From GCA-2746795 sp963747345 (GTDB lineage Bacteria; Chloroflexota; Anaerolineae; Promineifilales; Promineifilaceae): DNA of 64,000 nt. The DNA lies in the NCBI GenBank assembly GCA_963747345.1, contig CAVVFA010000020.1, forward strand, positions 62,001 to 126,000, read 5' to 3'. The notes under the pieces were generated by a model. That model did not search any database, was not told where the DNA came from, and saw only the letters and a list, made by a program, of their open reading frames with translations. Numbering within the stretch: position 1 is the stretch's first letter; the number at the start of each line of letters is the position of its first letter. Shown here piece after piece: positions 1 through 9,311 of this stretch. The position numbers and the translations under genes were made by a program.

Positions 1-1
1 C

Positions 2-1004
2 CTGCTCATCGCCGACTTCGACACCATCGAAGACAGCAATTTGAGCCGTTCCGTACTGTTCCGCGAATCCGACAACGGCAAGCGCAAAGTCGATGCCGCT
101 GCCGCCGCCGTCAAAGAACTCAACCCGGATGTAAACGTCAAAGCGTGGCACGGCGACATCAATTATGAACTGGGCATGGGCGTTTTTCGCCATGTCGATG
201 TGATTGTAGGCTGTCTGGACAACCGCGAAGCGCGGCTTTCCATCGACCGCTTCAGCCAGGCCGTCAACCGGCCCTGGGTAGACGGTGCCATTCAAGAATT
301 GATGGGCATTGTGCGCGTTTTCTGGCCGGGGCGGGGCGCAAATTATGAAAGCACGCTCACTGATTACGATTACCAAATGATCAGTCTGCGCTACTCTTGT
401 CCCCTGCTGGCACGTGAAAACTTGCTCCAGGGCAAGGTGCCGACCACGCCAACCAGTGCGTCCATTGTGGCGGCGTTCCAAACACAGGAAGCGCTGAAAA
501 TCATTCACAATATGGATGTGGAAGCGGGCGTGGGCTCTGCTTATCAATGGGCTGACCAACGACATCTACAAGACGGAATATCCGGTCATCGAAGACCGGC
601 TGCATCCGGCACTAGATCCTATCATTGAACTGACTGACATCAATTCTCAAGAGTCGACGCTGGCTGATTTGTTAACGGCCGTTCGCACCCACCTCGGTCA
701 AGAAGCCATCCTGGAATTCAGCCATGAACTCGTCGTCAGCATGATCGATTCCAGCACAGACGAAGAAGAATTCATCTTCAAACACATGGCACGACTAAAC
801 GAGAGTCAGCTTATCTCTCCCACTACGGGCGTCCAGCGGGAAATGAAACTCACCCACCGCATCACAGGTGATGAAGATTTTCTCGACCGCACCCTGGTCA
901 ACGTCGATTTTGCGCCCCTAAACATTATTCGCGGGCGCAACGGAGACAAGGTGGCCTATTTTGAGATTACCGGAGACAAAGATACCTTTCTTGTTTTCGA
1001 GTAG
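2..1004 (+). CDS. E1-like ThiF-family adenylating enzyme (5' truncated by window, frameshifted)
   Basis: This protein would adenylate the C-terminal Gly of the neighbouring ubiquitin-like protein and pass it to the E2. The window starts inside the Rossmann-type domain; the first visible residues, IADFDTIEDSNLSR, match the ATP/acceptor-binding stretch of ThiF/MoeB/E1 enzymes, followed by the lysine-containing NGKRK and the LDNREAR segment. A candidate catalytic Cys lies in YSCP just before VPTTPT and the EALKII helix typical of the family. The frame changes near 540 (in CTGCTTATC) from frame 2 to frame 3, after which about 150 residues continue to the stop at 1004, probably a C-terminal accessory domain. 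It is followed by the Ubl gene 107 bases on. The nucleotide-binding glycine loop is outside the window, so activity cannot be judged. Confidence 0.85.
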
Positions 1005-1111
1005 GGCGCTACAATATCTGGTGCTAGATACCCTGCAACTTTGCAACTCTACAACACTATTTACGTAATAACTTTTGTCTAAACGCTTAAACAACATTGG
1101 AGGCTAAAACA

Positions 1112-1378
1112 ATGGCTAGCATTAAAGTAATCATCTACGATCCGACAGGTTCCAAGAAGACCCCGGTAGAACTTCCCGGTGACGTGCCCATGCGCCGTCT
1201 CATTCCCGCGCTCGTAAGCAAAATGGGTCTACCCACCAATCAGGGTGCGAACCCCATCACCTACCGCTTAGATCACCGTTCATCCGGCAAGCGTCTCTCT
1301 GAAGACGATTCCCTGTCTGATGCTGGTGTGCAAGAAGACGATATCCTCAGCCTGTTCCCAGAAGTAACCGCAGGCTAA
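1112..1378 (+). CDS. Ubiquitin-like protein, EsaB/YukD type
   Basis: An 88-residue protein with the size and hydrophobic pattern of a beta-grasp ubiquitin fold: strand IKVIIYD, a second strand ending VELPGDVP, helix RRLIPALVSKMGL, then YRLDHRSSGKRL and a final strand ILSLFPE. It resembles EsaB/YukD-like ubiquitin relatives. The chain ends PEVTAG, so the mature C terminus is a single Gly with Ala before it rather than Gly-Gly; no processing would be needed to expose it. The ATG at 1112 is preferred because TTGGAGG (1097-1103) sits at the right distance as ribosome binding site. Position between E1 and E2 genes argues that this is the conjugated modifier. The target proteins are unknown. Confidence 0.87.
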   Translation: MASIKVIIYDPTGSKKTPVELPGDVPMRRLIPALVSKMGLPTNQGANPITYRLDHRSSGKRLSEDDSLSDAGVQEDDILSLFPEVTAG

Positions 1379-1383
1379 TTTTT

Positions 1384-1455
<72 letters not shown>

Positions 1456-1474
1456 TTTTTTGAGGCATACATAC

Positions 1475-2015
1475 ATGTCCTTTGACATTCGTGAAACCCG
1501 GTTGCGTAACGATAACAAAAGCATCCAAAATTTGGTAAACCGCAGCGAATTCATTCGCGTACTCACCACAGACGGCGATCCGCCGGAGAAGTATCTCATC
1601 CAATTTACTTGTCGTGGTGTGGAGAATATCAAAGCGAATGGTGAACCCATCCTGCGCAGTGACCATAAGGTGAGCGTGTATTTGCACGCAGAATATCCGT
1701 TGAAGCAACCGCAACTAAAGTGGATGACGCCGATTTTTCATCCCAATATCCATGTTACTGGTGCTGTATGCATCGGCGCTTGGTGGGCAGCAAAAACGCT
1801 TGATGAACTGTTGCTGACGCTGGGCGATATGGTGCAGTACAAGAATTATGATCCTCGAGACCCGATGAACTCTAAGGCAGCCTCGTGGGCATTGCGCCAT
1901 AAAAATCTGTTCCCCATCGATACATCGTAGCCTGAAAGGGAAATCCCTGGAAGATATGATTCAACTGGGTGACACGGAGACGGAAGGCGATGACTTCGGC
2001 ATCAACATCCTCTAA
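1475..2015 (+). CDS. E2-like ubiquitin-conjugating enzyme (UBC fold), likely frameshifted near its end
   Basis: A UBC-fold protein that should accept the Ubl from the E1 as a thioester. The hallmark HPN is at residues 89-91 and the catalytic Cys at 99 (GAVCIG), the same eight-residue spacing from Asn to Cys as in eukaryotic E2s. The upstream YPLKQP and the downstream LDELLLTLGDM helix also fit. The open frame stops at 1930 after 151 residues, but frame 3 continues sensibly from about 1925 as LKGKSLEDMIQLGD and on to GINIL, with a stop at 2013-2015, so one base is probably extra and the true end is 2015. ATG at 1475 is chosen over an upstream TTG; a GAGG precedes it. The next gene starts inside this 3' end, suggesting translational coupling. 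Confidence 0.88.
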
Positions 2016-3234
2016 AACGGCCGTTTCGGAGCCACAGCCATCTGATTCAAGTGCCATCACCCATCCTGGTATCCAACAGCTACCGCAAAAACAGCCGCCC
2101 GATCTGGGTGAGCAAGCGGTGCTGCATGGTAAAGCCATGCAGCATGGCAAAGAACCAGGGCAGGTCATCGTTATCACCGAGTCAGGCGGCGCTGGCGCAA
2201 ATAGATGCCCACAGCCGCAGCAATCTGCGCACGGAATTAGGCGGCGCTCTGTTGGGTCGCGCCTTCCGCAGCGACGGACAGGTCTACGTGTCGGTTGAAG
2301 CCGCCGTGCCCGCCGTTAGCGCCGACCATGGGCCGCTTCACTTCACCTTCAACGCCGACACCTGGAATCAACTTCGTTTGGATCGGGAAAAGAATTATCC
2401 CAATCTGGAAATCGTGGGCTGGTTCCATACACACCCCAATTTGGGTGTGTTTTATTCGGGCGACGATGTGGTGGTGCATTCGGCGGCGTTTACGCTGCCC
2501 TGGCATGTGGGACTGGTCGTCGATCCGGTGCGCGACGAAGCGTGTTTCTTTGGCTGGGAAAACGGCGAGTTGATTCCATTTACCGGCTTTTACGAACTGC
2601 TAGATGCGCAAGAAACACCTTATGTCAAGTGGCGCGTGGTGCGCACTTCGGTGTGGAAAGATGCCACCGAAGCCGAATTGGCTCAAAAGAAACGGTCAGC
2701 CCAAGCCACTGATCAGATCAACAGTTTATGCGCCAGCCACACCCAAACCTTCCTTTAATCCTGGCATTGGCCTGATTGTGGGCAGTTTGGGCTTGCTGCT
2801 GGCTTTGTTCATGCTGGTGGGTTGGGTTCTGCCTCTGAGCCAGGAAGTGGACTCGGCTGGAAAACGTGGTGTTGGTGATGGCAAATGAAGCACTGGCTGA
2901 TACCAATGCCGCTGCTTGCCCTGATCCCCGTCTGCGAATGCTCAACCCGATTCTTGGTTCCGGCTTCTATGTCGGCACGGAGATTGAGGTGCTTGGCACG
3001 GCCAGCTATCCTGATGCGACTCGTTATCAAGTTGAACAACGGCCGTTAAACTCAGATGCGTGGCTACCAATAAATACCATCCGCCGCAGTACCAGGTTAG
3101 GCCAATTAGCAACCTGGGATACGACCGAAGCCGCCCCAGGTGTCTATGAAATTCGCTTAACGGCCGTTGATCGCAACAACATCCGCCTGCCAAACAGTGC
3201 CAGGTGTGAGATTGCCATTGAGTTAGTACCTTAG
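1990..3234 (+). CDS. JAMM/MPN+ metalloprotease with membrane segment and C-terminal beta-sandwich (frameshifted)
   Basis: A likely deconjugase for the Ubl. From ATG 1990 the frame reads MTSASTSSKTAV and a low-complexity leader, shifts near 2180, then gives the JAMM domain: catalytic Glu in RTELGGALLG (codon about 2234), the zinc site HTHP with downstream SGDD (2426-2465), and the VGLVVDP strand. A further shift near 2750 leads to one membrane helix (GLIVGSLGLLLALFMLVGWV), and another near 2865 to about 120 residues ending at 3234 that look like an Ig/fibronectin-type beta-sandwich (WDTTEAAPGVYEIRLTAVD). Read as one gene, the protease is cytoplasmic and the beta-sandwich external. The pieces could instead be two or three genes; the three frame changes make the join an inference. 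Confidence 0.72.
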
Positions 3235-3349
3235 AAAGTGGCAAAGCGGCAAGGTGGCAGGGTGGGAAAGTAACTCACACAAAGACCACCTTGCAACCCT
3301 GCAACTCTTAAACCTTTATCGACTATTTGACTACTGGACTAATTTCCCC

Positions 3350-4448
3350 ATGACTGACGAACTTGTTTACGCCGCCCTCATTACAATTTCTATGCCCGGC
3401 ACGGGCGAATCCGCTGAAGTGACAGTGGTGCTTACCCCACCCGACAACGTGGAGGTAGATGGCCTGGTAAAACCGCTGGCTGACTGCACCCTGACTGATT
3501 TGCAGGCTTTCGCCGATGAACTGGAAGCAGATGTCTGGAATGCGTATGAAGCCATTACCCTGCTCGAATTAGATGAGCAGGCCGACATTACCATCAATGT
3601 CACTGTGGTGGATCGCAAAGGAGAATCGCGGTCTCTGGCTGATTCCTGGCGGAAACAGGCAATTGTGATACCAACGGCCGTTACCCAACAAGAAGCAGCA
3701 TCTGACGTTGAAGAAATCCCGATGCAAATACGAGGAAACACCCGTAGCAGAAAGTGAGATCTGCGTCTGAACCCGCTGCCGAGGCAAATGAGCCAGCGAC
3801 AGAAACTGTCAGAAGTCGGAACCAGAAGTGGTGGTTTCTGATTCTGAGCCGGTCTATGCCGAGCCAGAAGAATCGGCTGGCCCCAGTCCAGATGATGTTG
3901 TGATTGCGCCGAGCAAGGCGCGGGTACGCATCGCCGGGCGACGGCTGCCCATCGGCACATCATCCTGGATGGCTGCTGATGTGCTCATGGATGAGCCGCC
4001 GTTACGCGCGGCCCAAGCCCACGCCCTGAGCAGTCCCAGCCGTGAAGTGGCGGGTGTACTCGTCGGCCCACCGCCCGAAAAACAGCCGGACGGCCGTTAT
4101 GTGGTACACATTATTGACACGATTATTGCTAAACACACGGTCATGCAGGGAGCCAGTGTCACCTATACGCCAGAGAGCTGGCGCTATATGAATGATAAAT
4201 TGCGCGAACGGTATCCAGACGAAACGGCCGTTATGGTCGGCTGGTATCACACGCATCCAGGCTTCGGCATTTTCCTGTCGGGCATGGACCAGTTCATTCA
4301 CCAGAATTTCTTCACCCAAATCTGGCATGTGGCGTTGGTGCTAGACCCGCACGCCAAAACAAGCGGCTTCTTCTGCTGGGATCGGCAAAAGACTCGCGTC
4401 AGCCCCATGGACTTTGAGTGGCCTACCTGGGCATCTCGCTCCTGGTGA
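3350..4448 (+). CDS. Second JAMM/MPN+ metalloprotease with novel N-terminal domain (frameshifted linker)
   Basis: The N-terminal part (ATG 3350, to about 3715) is an alpha/beta domain of roughly 120 residues that I do not recognise (begins MTDELVYAALITIS). It is joined by an acidic Glu/Pro-rich linker (about 3715-3930), in which the frame changes several times, to a JAMM domain with catalytic Glu in REVAGVLVG (4044), zinc ligands in YHTHPGFG (4248-4256), SGMD and the ALVLDP strand. All catalytic residues are present. The domain is closer to the canonical JAMM pattern than the first protease, so the operon holds two distinct deconjugases or one deconjugase and one processing enzyme. The end near 4448 may itself be shifted. 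Confidence 0.75.
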
Positions 4449-4497
4449 TACCCTTAAACGTTGACCAAAAAGCTTTTTTGCAACGAATTTTCACGAA

Positions 4498-4606
4498 TTA
4501 GGTAAACCACAAAAAGTTCTTAAAATTACCAACACGCAAAATTGTGGTCCTTCAAGGAAAAGCGGGTTTTGCACAATTTTACAAAAACTTTCCCGCTTTT
4601 ACCTAG
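4498..4606 (+). repeat. 115-bp TTAGGTAAA element, copy A
   Basis: Starts TTAGGTAAACCAC and ends CGCTTTTACCTA. The left half can pair CCACAA with TTGTGG, the right half AGCGGG with CCCGCT, and the centre has TCCTT/AAGGA. It lies in the 383-base gap between the second protease and the first RING gene. The rest of that gap (4607-4831) is AT-rich with a TATAAT at about 4753 but no well-spaced -35 box. Confidence 0.85.
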
Positions 4607-4831
4607 TGCGAAAAGAAATTCGTGAAAATTCACGTTAATTCGCTGCCATAATCTTTATTTGTTCTGGTTTATCCGAATTAGCTAATAGTTCTTTAAAGAG
4701 CCAGCTACCTTCATAGCCCATGAATTTTCAAGACATTGAAACCCTAGATCGTGTATAATCCACTTATCGTTTTACCTAAATAGTAAGAAACTACTGCAAA
4801 CTGTTCACAAAAAAACAGGTTGCTCAAAATA

Positions 4832-5272
4832 ATGGACGAAAAAGAACTTCCTTCCATCCTCATTACGGATGACGACATCAGTGAAGCCAACCGCTTGAGT
4901 TTGCACTGCCCCATCTGCGCGGGTGCGGTGGAAAACAACATCAACGATGCTGCCGTGCGTCCCGTTGTTTGCTCAAAATGCGGCACACTTTACCATCGTG
5001 CCTGCTGGGAACAAAGCGGCGGCAAATGCGCCATTTTGGGTTGTGACTGCACAGAAAGCTATGTTTATGGCCGCAATCGTGACCCCGCTCTGACGATTAC
5101 TTATTCTGACCTGCCTTTGCCCTCGGCAAACGGCCGTTCTGCCAGTTCCAACACCAGCGCCCAAACCAAACGCCTCAAAGCCCAGCAAGCCCAGGAAGTT
5201 GAACGTCTGCGCACACCAGGGTTCTGGCAGCGTTTGTGGCAGTGGCTTTTAGACCAGATACAAGTTGGATAA
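4832..5272 (+). CDS. RING-like zinc protein (candidate E3), soluble
   Basis: A 146-residue protein with a treble-clef/RING-type metal cluster: Cys26/Cys29 (CPIC), Cys47/Cys50 (CSKC), His55/Cys58 (YHRACW) and Cys66/Cys71 (CAILGC). The YH-x2-CW core is shared with prokaryotic RING-like proteins found beside ubiquitin-type operons. After the zinc domain comes a polar linker and a Trp-rich C-terminal helix (FWQRLWQWLLDQI) that could be amphipathic and membrane-associated. The ATG at 4832 is preferred to an upstream TTG. Context next to E1, E2, Ubl and JAMM genes suggests an E3-like role, which is an inference; zinc ribbons with other jobs are possible. Confidence 0.75.
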   Translation: MDEKELPSILITDDDISEANRLSLHCPICAGAVENNINDAAVRPVVCSKCGTLYHRACWEQSGGKCAILGCDCTESYVYGRNRDPALTITYSDLPLPSANGRSASSNTSAQTKRLKAQQAQEVERLRTPGFWQRLWQWLLDQIQVG

Positions 5273-5350
5273 CCAGTGAACAGTAAACAGTGTACAGTAA
5301 ACAGTAAACGACCTCCACTGTACACTGTTTACTGCTTACTGTTCACTGAT
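5273..5350. repeat. Low-complexity intergenic inverted repeat (ACAGTAA words)
   Basis: GTGAACAGTAAACAGTGTAC and related words are followed by their complement (CACTGTTTACTGCTTACTG), filling the gap between the two RING genes and able to form a long hairpin. One arm of the same repeat recurs at 60453-60520 before sdhB. Confidence 0.75.
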
Positions 5351-5843
5351 ATGATTCGCCCCCTTCGCGTAAGCTCCCGCTCTGCTTTTCTTGAACAGCA
5401 ATGTGCCTTGTGTAAAGAGGCGTTTATCCCTGGAGATGAGATTGTCATTTGCCCGGCGGATGGGGCACGACATCATACAGCTTGTTGGGAAGCGAATGGG
5501 TTTAAGTGTTCCGCGTTTGGCTGCACGGGCGCAGGACAAATCTCATACTGGCTCCGAATCAGAAGCAAGTTCCCCGAATGGCCCCCGCGTCGCTGAAGCC
5601 CATTATGAAGACGGTGAAAAAGCATCAAAAGTGCGGGTCATGCCCAGCAGCAGTTTGGGCTGTGGCCAAGGATGTTTACTGCTCAGTATTGCCATCGCTA
5701 TTTTGGTGATGGCATTTGGCTGCTTTGGTATCTGGGCAATTGCGGATTATTTGATGATCAATGTGTTTGAGTTTGACTATCGAGTGCCATTTTCGGGGAT
5801 GATTATGCCAATTCAACTGCTTTTTACTGTGTTATTGGGATAA
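5351..5843 (+). CDS. RING-like zinc protein with C-terminal membrane segment (frameshifted)
   Basis: The N-terminal 60 residues carry a second RING-like cluster: Cys18/Cys21 (CALC), Cys34, His41/His42, Cys45 (HHTACW), Cys53 and Cys58 (CSAFGC). Near 5545 the frame moves from 2 to 3; reading on gives a Ser/Glu-rich linker, a strongly hydrophobic span (CLLLSIAIAILVMAFGCFGI) and a further hydrophobic stretch, ending at 5843. The protein would thus be a membrane-tethered RING-like factor, matching the membrane helix of the first protease. It closes the Ubl operon. Start ATG 5351 follows the hairpin repeat directly and has no clear ribosome binding site. Confidence 0.7.
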
Positions 5844-5956
5844 CGGCCGTTTTCCTCTCCTACTTTCCCCACATCATAAATTCAGAATTCCGTAAGTGTC
5901 ATTAGTTTTTCGCCACCTCTTTAGCCAGCGGTTAAAACCGCGCCTACCCTTTACAA

Positions 5957-5981
5957 AGCCCGCCTTCGCGGGCTGGTTTTG
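5957..5981 (+). terminator. Possible terminator after the Ubl operon
   Basis: A 7-bp GC-rich stem (AGCCCGC at 5957-5963, GCGGGCT at 5968-5974) with a 4-base loop followed by GGTTTT. The rest of the 368-base gap (5844-6211) contains an AACGGCCGTT copy, the repeat at 5981-6031 and the vapBC promoter; no gene is seen in it. Confidence 0.45.
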
Positions 5982-6031
5982 AGTCCACGAAGGTGGACTT
6001 TGTAGTTTGTTGCCGCGAATTTATTCGCCTG
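5981..6031 (+). repeat. Dispersed element with GTCCACGAAGGTGGAC palindrome
   Basis: A perfect short palindrome (GTCCAC-GAAG-GTGGAC) followed by TTTGTAG and TTGCCGCGAATTTATTCGC. Nearly the same 50 bases recur at 33777-33835. Confidence 0.7.
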
Positions 6032-6148
6032 GTTAGAAAGTGGCGAAAACTTCGTGACACTAACGAATTCCCGAATTTCAGATTATGGACACTCCTTTTG
6101 GGCGGTTCTCAAACTGCTCTTATGCTTGATACCGCGATAGCACAAGCA

Positions 6149-6177
6149 TTGCCTTCATATTCTGACTGCATTATAAT
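6149..6177 (+). promoter_or_regulatory. Sigma70-like promoter of vapBC
   Basis: TTGCCT (6149-6154) and TATAAT (6172-6177) are separated by 17 bases, 35 bases upstream of the antitoxin ATG. The following ATGTCATGAAATGAATGCG is weakly symmetric and could be an operator for the RHH antitoxin. Confidence 0.6.
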
Positions 6178-6211
6178 GTCATGAAATGAATGCGTCATAA
6201 AGAGGTGTAAA

Positions 6212-6472
6212 ATGACACAAATTACGGTACGAAACGTGGATGAGGAACTCCATCAATTTATTAAAGAACAAGCTGGCAATAAAGGGATCAGTATCAATCG
6301 CTATATTATTCAATTACTCGAAGATGTGGGCAGCCAAGATGAAATTAAGTATCGAAAAGAAACTTTTCATGATCTGGATAATTTGGCCGGTACATGGGAT
6401 GATGCGATGCTCGCCGAGTTTAACCAACATTGGCAAGAACAACGCCAAATTGATGAGGCAATGTGGTCATGA
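6212..6472 (+). CDS. VapB-type antitoxin (ribbon-helix-helix)
   Basis: An 86-residue protein whose first 45 residues fit a FitA/Arc-like ribbon-helix-helix DNA-binding domain (strand QITVRNV, helix ELHQFIKEQA, NRYIIQLL). The C-terminal acidic tail probably blocks the toxin. It has a good ribosome site (AGAGG) and its stop overlaps the toxin ATG (ATGA at 6469-6472), the usual antitoxin-first order. RHH antitoxins normally repress their own promoter. Confidence 0.8.
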   Translation: MTQITVRNVDEELHQFIKEQAGNKGISINRYIIQLLEDVGSQDEIKYRKETFHDLDNLAGTWDDAMLAEFNQHWQEQRQIDEAMWS

Positions 6473-6864
6473 CACCACTAATGCTAGATACTTCCGCTTA
6501 TGCTGTTTTCAAGCGGGGAAACAATGACGCACTAATTGCTATCCAAACCGCATCTGAAATTCTAATACCCCTTCCCGTTTTAGGAGAGTTATGGAGCGGG
6601 TTTGCAGTTGGCAGTCGTCACCAGGAAAACAAAGATGAACTGGACATTTTCTTACAAAGTCGCCGAGTAAGAGTGGTTCCCATTATTCCAGAAACGGCCG
6701 AAAGATATGCTTTTATTTACACTTATTTACGAAAAGAGGGTCGCCCCATTCCCACAAACGATCTCTGGATTGCTGCTTCAGCGATGGAACACAGTGCCAT
6801 GTTATTAACGGCCGATCAACATTTTCAACTTGTGCCGCAGATATTATTGAATTTTTTGGGGTAG
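6469..6864 (+). CDS. vapC: VapC-type PIN-domain toxin ribonuclease
   Basis: A 131-residue PIN domain with the four acidic metal ligands in place: Asp in LDTSAY, Glu in VLGELW, Asp in TNDLWIAA and Asp in LTADQHF. VapC toxins cleave RNA, often tRNA or rRNA. ATG 6469, overlapping the antitoxin stop, is preferred to a GTG at 6463. Base composition matches the surroundings. Confidence 0.88.
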   Translation: MTPLMLDTSAYAVFKRGNNDALIAIQTASEILIPLPVLGELWSGFAVGSRHQENKDELDIFLQSRRVRVVPIIPETAERYAFIYTYLRKEGRPIPTNDLWIAASAMEHSAMLLTADQHFQLVPQILLNFLG

Positions 6865-7039
6865 CTAGTACAAAATAGCACTTCAGCCCATCTCACAGGG
6901 AAGTAATCAAACGCTTCTTCCGTTCATAAATTCATTGCCCCACGCTTCCCCCTCTGGTACGATTAACCAACATCAAAATCCCTCAAAAATAGTGGCAATT
7001 AGCCGTCCAAAATTGTCACTTACAATAAATCGGAGCATC

Positions 7040-7987
7040 ATGGAAGACATCAAAAAATTCGCGCAAGCCATCATCGACAATGTAGAAAAAGTTATTATAG
7101 GTAAGCGGGAAACGCTTGATCTCATGCTAGTTGCCTTGCTGTGTGAAGGGCATGTATTGCTGGAAGATGTGCCTGGGGTAGGCAAAACGATGCTGGCCCG
7201 AGCCATCGCGGTGAGCCTGGGCGTCGATTTCAAGCGCATCCAATGTACGCCCGATTTACTGCCCAATGACGTAACGGGCGTCTCGATTTATGACCAACAG
7301 CAGCAAAGGTTTACCTTCATCCCTGGCCCCGCGTTTACCCATATTCTCCTGGCTGACGAAATTAACCGCGCCACACCCCGTACCCAGTCTTCGCTGCTGG
7401 AGGCGATGGGCGAACGGCAGGTGACGGTAGATGGGGTGACGCATGAACTAGAACGGCCGTTTTTCGTCATGGCAACGCAAAATCCGGTGGAGTATGAGGG
7501 TACGTTCCCGCTGCCAGAAGCACAGCTCGACCGCTTCTTTATGAAATTGAGCATGGGCTATCTGGACGAAGCCACCGAAGCACAAATGCTGCTCAACCTG
7601 GGTGGTGTGCATCCGATAGAAAACCTGGGGCAAGTGGTAAACGGCCGTTCCATCCCCGAACTCTCCCCCCAAATCTGGCAAGTCCACATCGACAATACCA
7701 TCCGTCAATACATCATCAAACTTATATTTGCTACGCGAAAAAACAGCGATCTAGTATTGGGCGCCAGCCCGCGTGGCAGTCTCGCTTTATATCGCGCCAC
7801 ACAGGCGTATGCCGCTCTGCAAGGACGTGATTACGCCCTGCCTGATGACGTCAAACGCCTCGCGGAGCCTGTACTCGCTCATCGCTGTCTCGTTCATCCC
7901 GAAAGTGCTTTGCGTGGCGTCACCATGTCCAAAGTCTTAGCCAATATTCTCGAGGTGACTCCCCTCGACATTGGAGCGCTTAGCTAA
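7040..7987 (+). CDS. MoxR-family AAA+ ATPase
   Basis: A 315-residue MoxR ATPase: Walker A GVGKT, Walker B LLADEINR, the ATQNP sensor 1 motif and the EGTFPLPEAQLDRF segment typical of the family. MoxR proteins act as chaperone-like ATPases for VWA or DUF58 partners. The ATG at 7040 follows a CGGAGC ribosome site; an in-frame start further upstream at 6935 would add an unlikely 35-residue leader. The DUF58 gene follows 44 bases on, with a small hairpin (AGAAGGCA/TGCCTTCT) between. Confidence 0.9.
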   Translation: MEDIKKFAQAIIDNVEKVIIGKRETLDLMLVALLCEGHVLLEDVPGVGKTMLARAIAVSLGVDFKRIQCTPDLLPNDVTGVSIYDQQQQRFTFIPGPAFTHILLADEINRATPRTQSSLLEAMGERQVTVDGVTHELERPFFVMATQNPVEYEGTFPLPEAQLDRFFMKLSMGYLDEATEAQMLLNLGGVHPIENLGQVVNGRSIPELSPQIWQVHIDNTIRQYIIKLIFATRKNSDLVLGASPRGSLALYRATQAYAALQGRDYALPDDVKRLAEPVLAHRCLVHPESALRGVTMSKVLANILEVTPLDIGALS

Positions 7988-8031
7988 AACCAGAAGGCAG
8001 CCCTTTTGCCTTCTGATTTCTGCCTTCCATT

Positions 8032-9311
8032 ATGGGCCAATTTACCGTCCTGATCATCGTCTTCCTCATTTTTGCCTTTTTATTGCAAGTAGACTTCATT
8101 TTCTACATTGTCTACATTTGCTCTGGGCATTTATGCGTGGGGACGATGGGTAACGCCTCGAACTTTAAAAGGCGTGGACGTTACCCGACAGTTCAACGAT
8201 CATGCATTTTGGGACGAGCAAGTCCCGATCACCATTACGTTACGAAATACCAATCGCCTGGGGCTGCCCTGGTTGCAAGTGCGAGAGTCGGTGGCGGTGG
8301 ATCTGATGATGCGGCAATCGACGAATCGGGTTCTGAATCTTCGCGGACGAGAAACAGTTAGCCTGCTCTACAGCGTACAAGCCCGACGCCGAGGCTATTA
8401 CAAAATCGGCCCGATGAAGTTAACGACCAGTGATTTGTTTGGCCTTTTTCCAGATCAAAGCAAGGTGCTGGAAGCTAATTATTTGACAATCTATCCGCAA
8501 ATCACTCCTTTAGCGCAACTGGGCTTACCGTCACGGCTGCCGTTTGGCACCATTGGCAGCAGGCAGCGTCTGTTTGAAGACCCGGCGCGTCCGATGGGGG
8601 TGCGTGATTATCGCTCGGGAGACTCACTCCGGCAGATCAACTGGAAGGCAACGGCGCACACCCGAAATTTATTGGTACGCACGAATGAACCCGCTATTTC
8701 TCTGGAAACGGCCGTTCTCCTCAACCTCAATCTCGGCGACTACATCTGGACAGACCCAATAGGAACCGTTGAATGGGCTATCGAATTAGCCGCCTCCCTG
8801 TCCGCCCACCTCATCCAAGAACGTCAAGCCATTGGCCTCATCACCAACGGCATCGACCCTTTATCCGAAAAGGAACAGGACTTTGACGAGAAAAGCGGCC
8901 GTTTACTGCGTCGATTCATTCCTTCCAACAGCCAAAGATACAAGCCAAACAGCACTCCGCTCCCATGAGATACCGCCACGAACAGGACGACCGCATCTCA
9001 TGAAAATCCTAGAAAAATTAGCACGCATCGAAGCCGACAATACGGTTTCATTCGCCACCTGGGCACCCCTCGCTTGCTCCCGTCTAACGTGGGGTGTCAC
9101 CATTCTCGCCATCACCCCGCGCGGAGATGAACCAACGTGCCACACCCTCCACCACTTAGTGCGGGCTGGCTACAATCCCATCCTGTTAGTCACAGAACCC
9201 AGTGCTGAATTCAGCCTAATCCGGGATCGCGCCCGCCGCTTGGGTTTTTCCGCATTCCTCATCACAAAAAAGAAAGACCTGGATCAATGGCAACAACCCG
9301 TGCAATCATGA
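8032..9311 (+). CDS. DUF58 domain membrane protein (frameshifted)
   Basis: Two N-terminal hydrophobic spans (FTVLIIVFLIFAFLL and the next segment) precede the cytoplasmic DUF58 domain, recognised by DPARPMGVRDYRSGD and RQINWKATA. The frame changes near 8112 and again near 8965; the C-terminal part then runs to 9311 with the VWA-like strand VTILAITP. Intact length would be about 425 residues, normal for the family. It sits between MoxR and a DUF4129 protein, a conserved trio often linked to envelope stress. Its stop overlaps the next ATG (ATGA). Confidence 0.82.

Noticed and set aside
530..550. Programmed ribosomal frameshift in the E1 gene
   Set aside because: No slippery heptamer is seen, and similar breaks occur in many unrelated genes, so indel error is simpler.
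4740..4760. Promoter with TATAAT at about 4753 for the RING genes
   Set aside because: The only TTGAAA upstream is 12 bases away, too close for a sigma70 spacer.
5993..6184. 63-codon open frame between the Ubl operon and vapBC
   Set aside because: It overlaps a dispersed repeat and the vapBC promoter and has no ribosome site.
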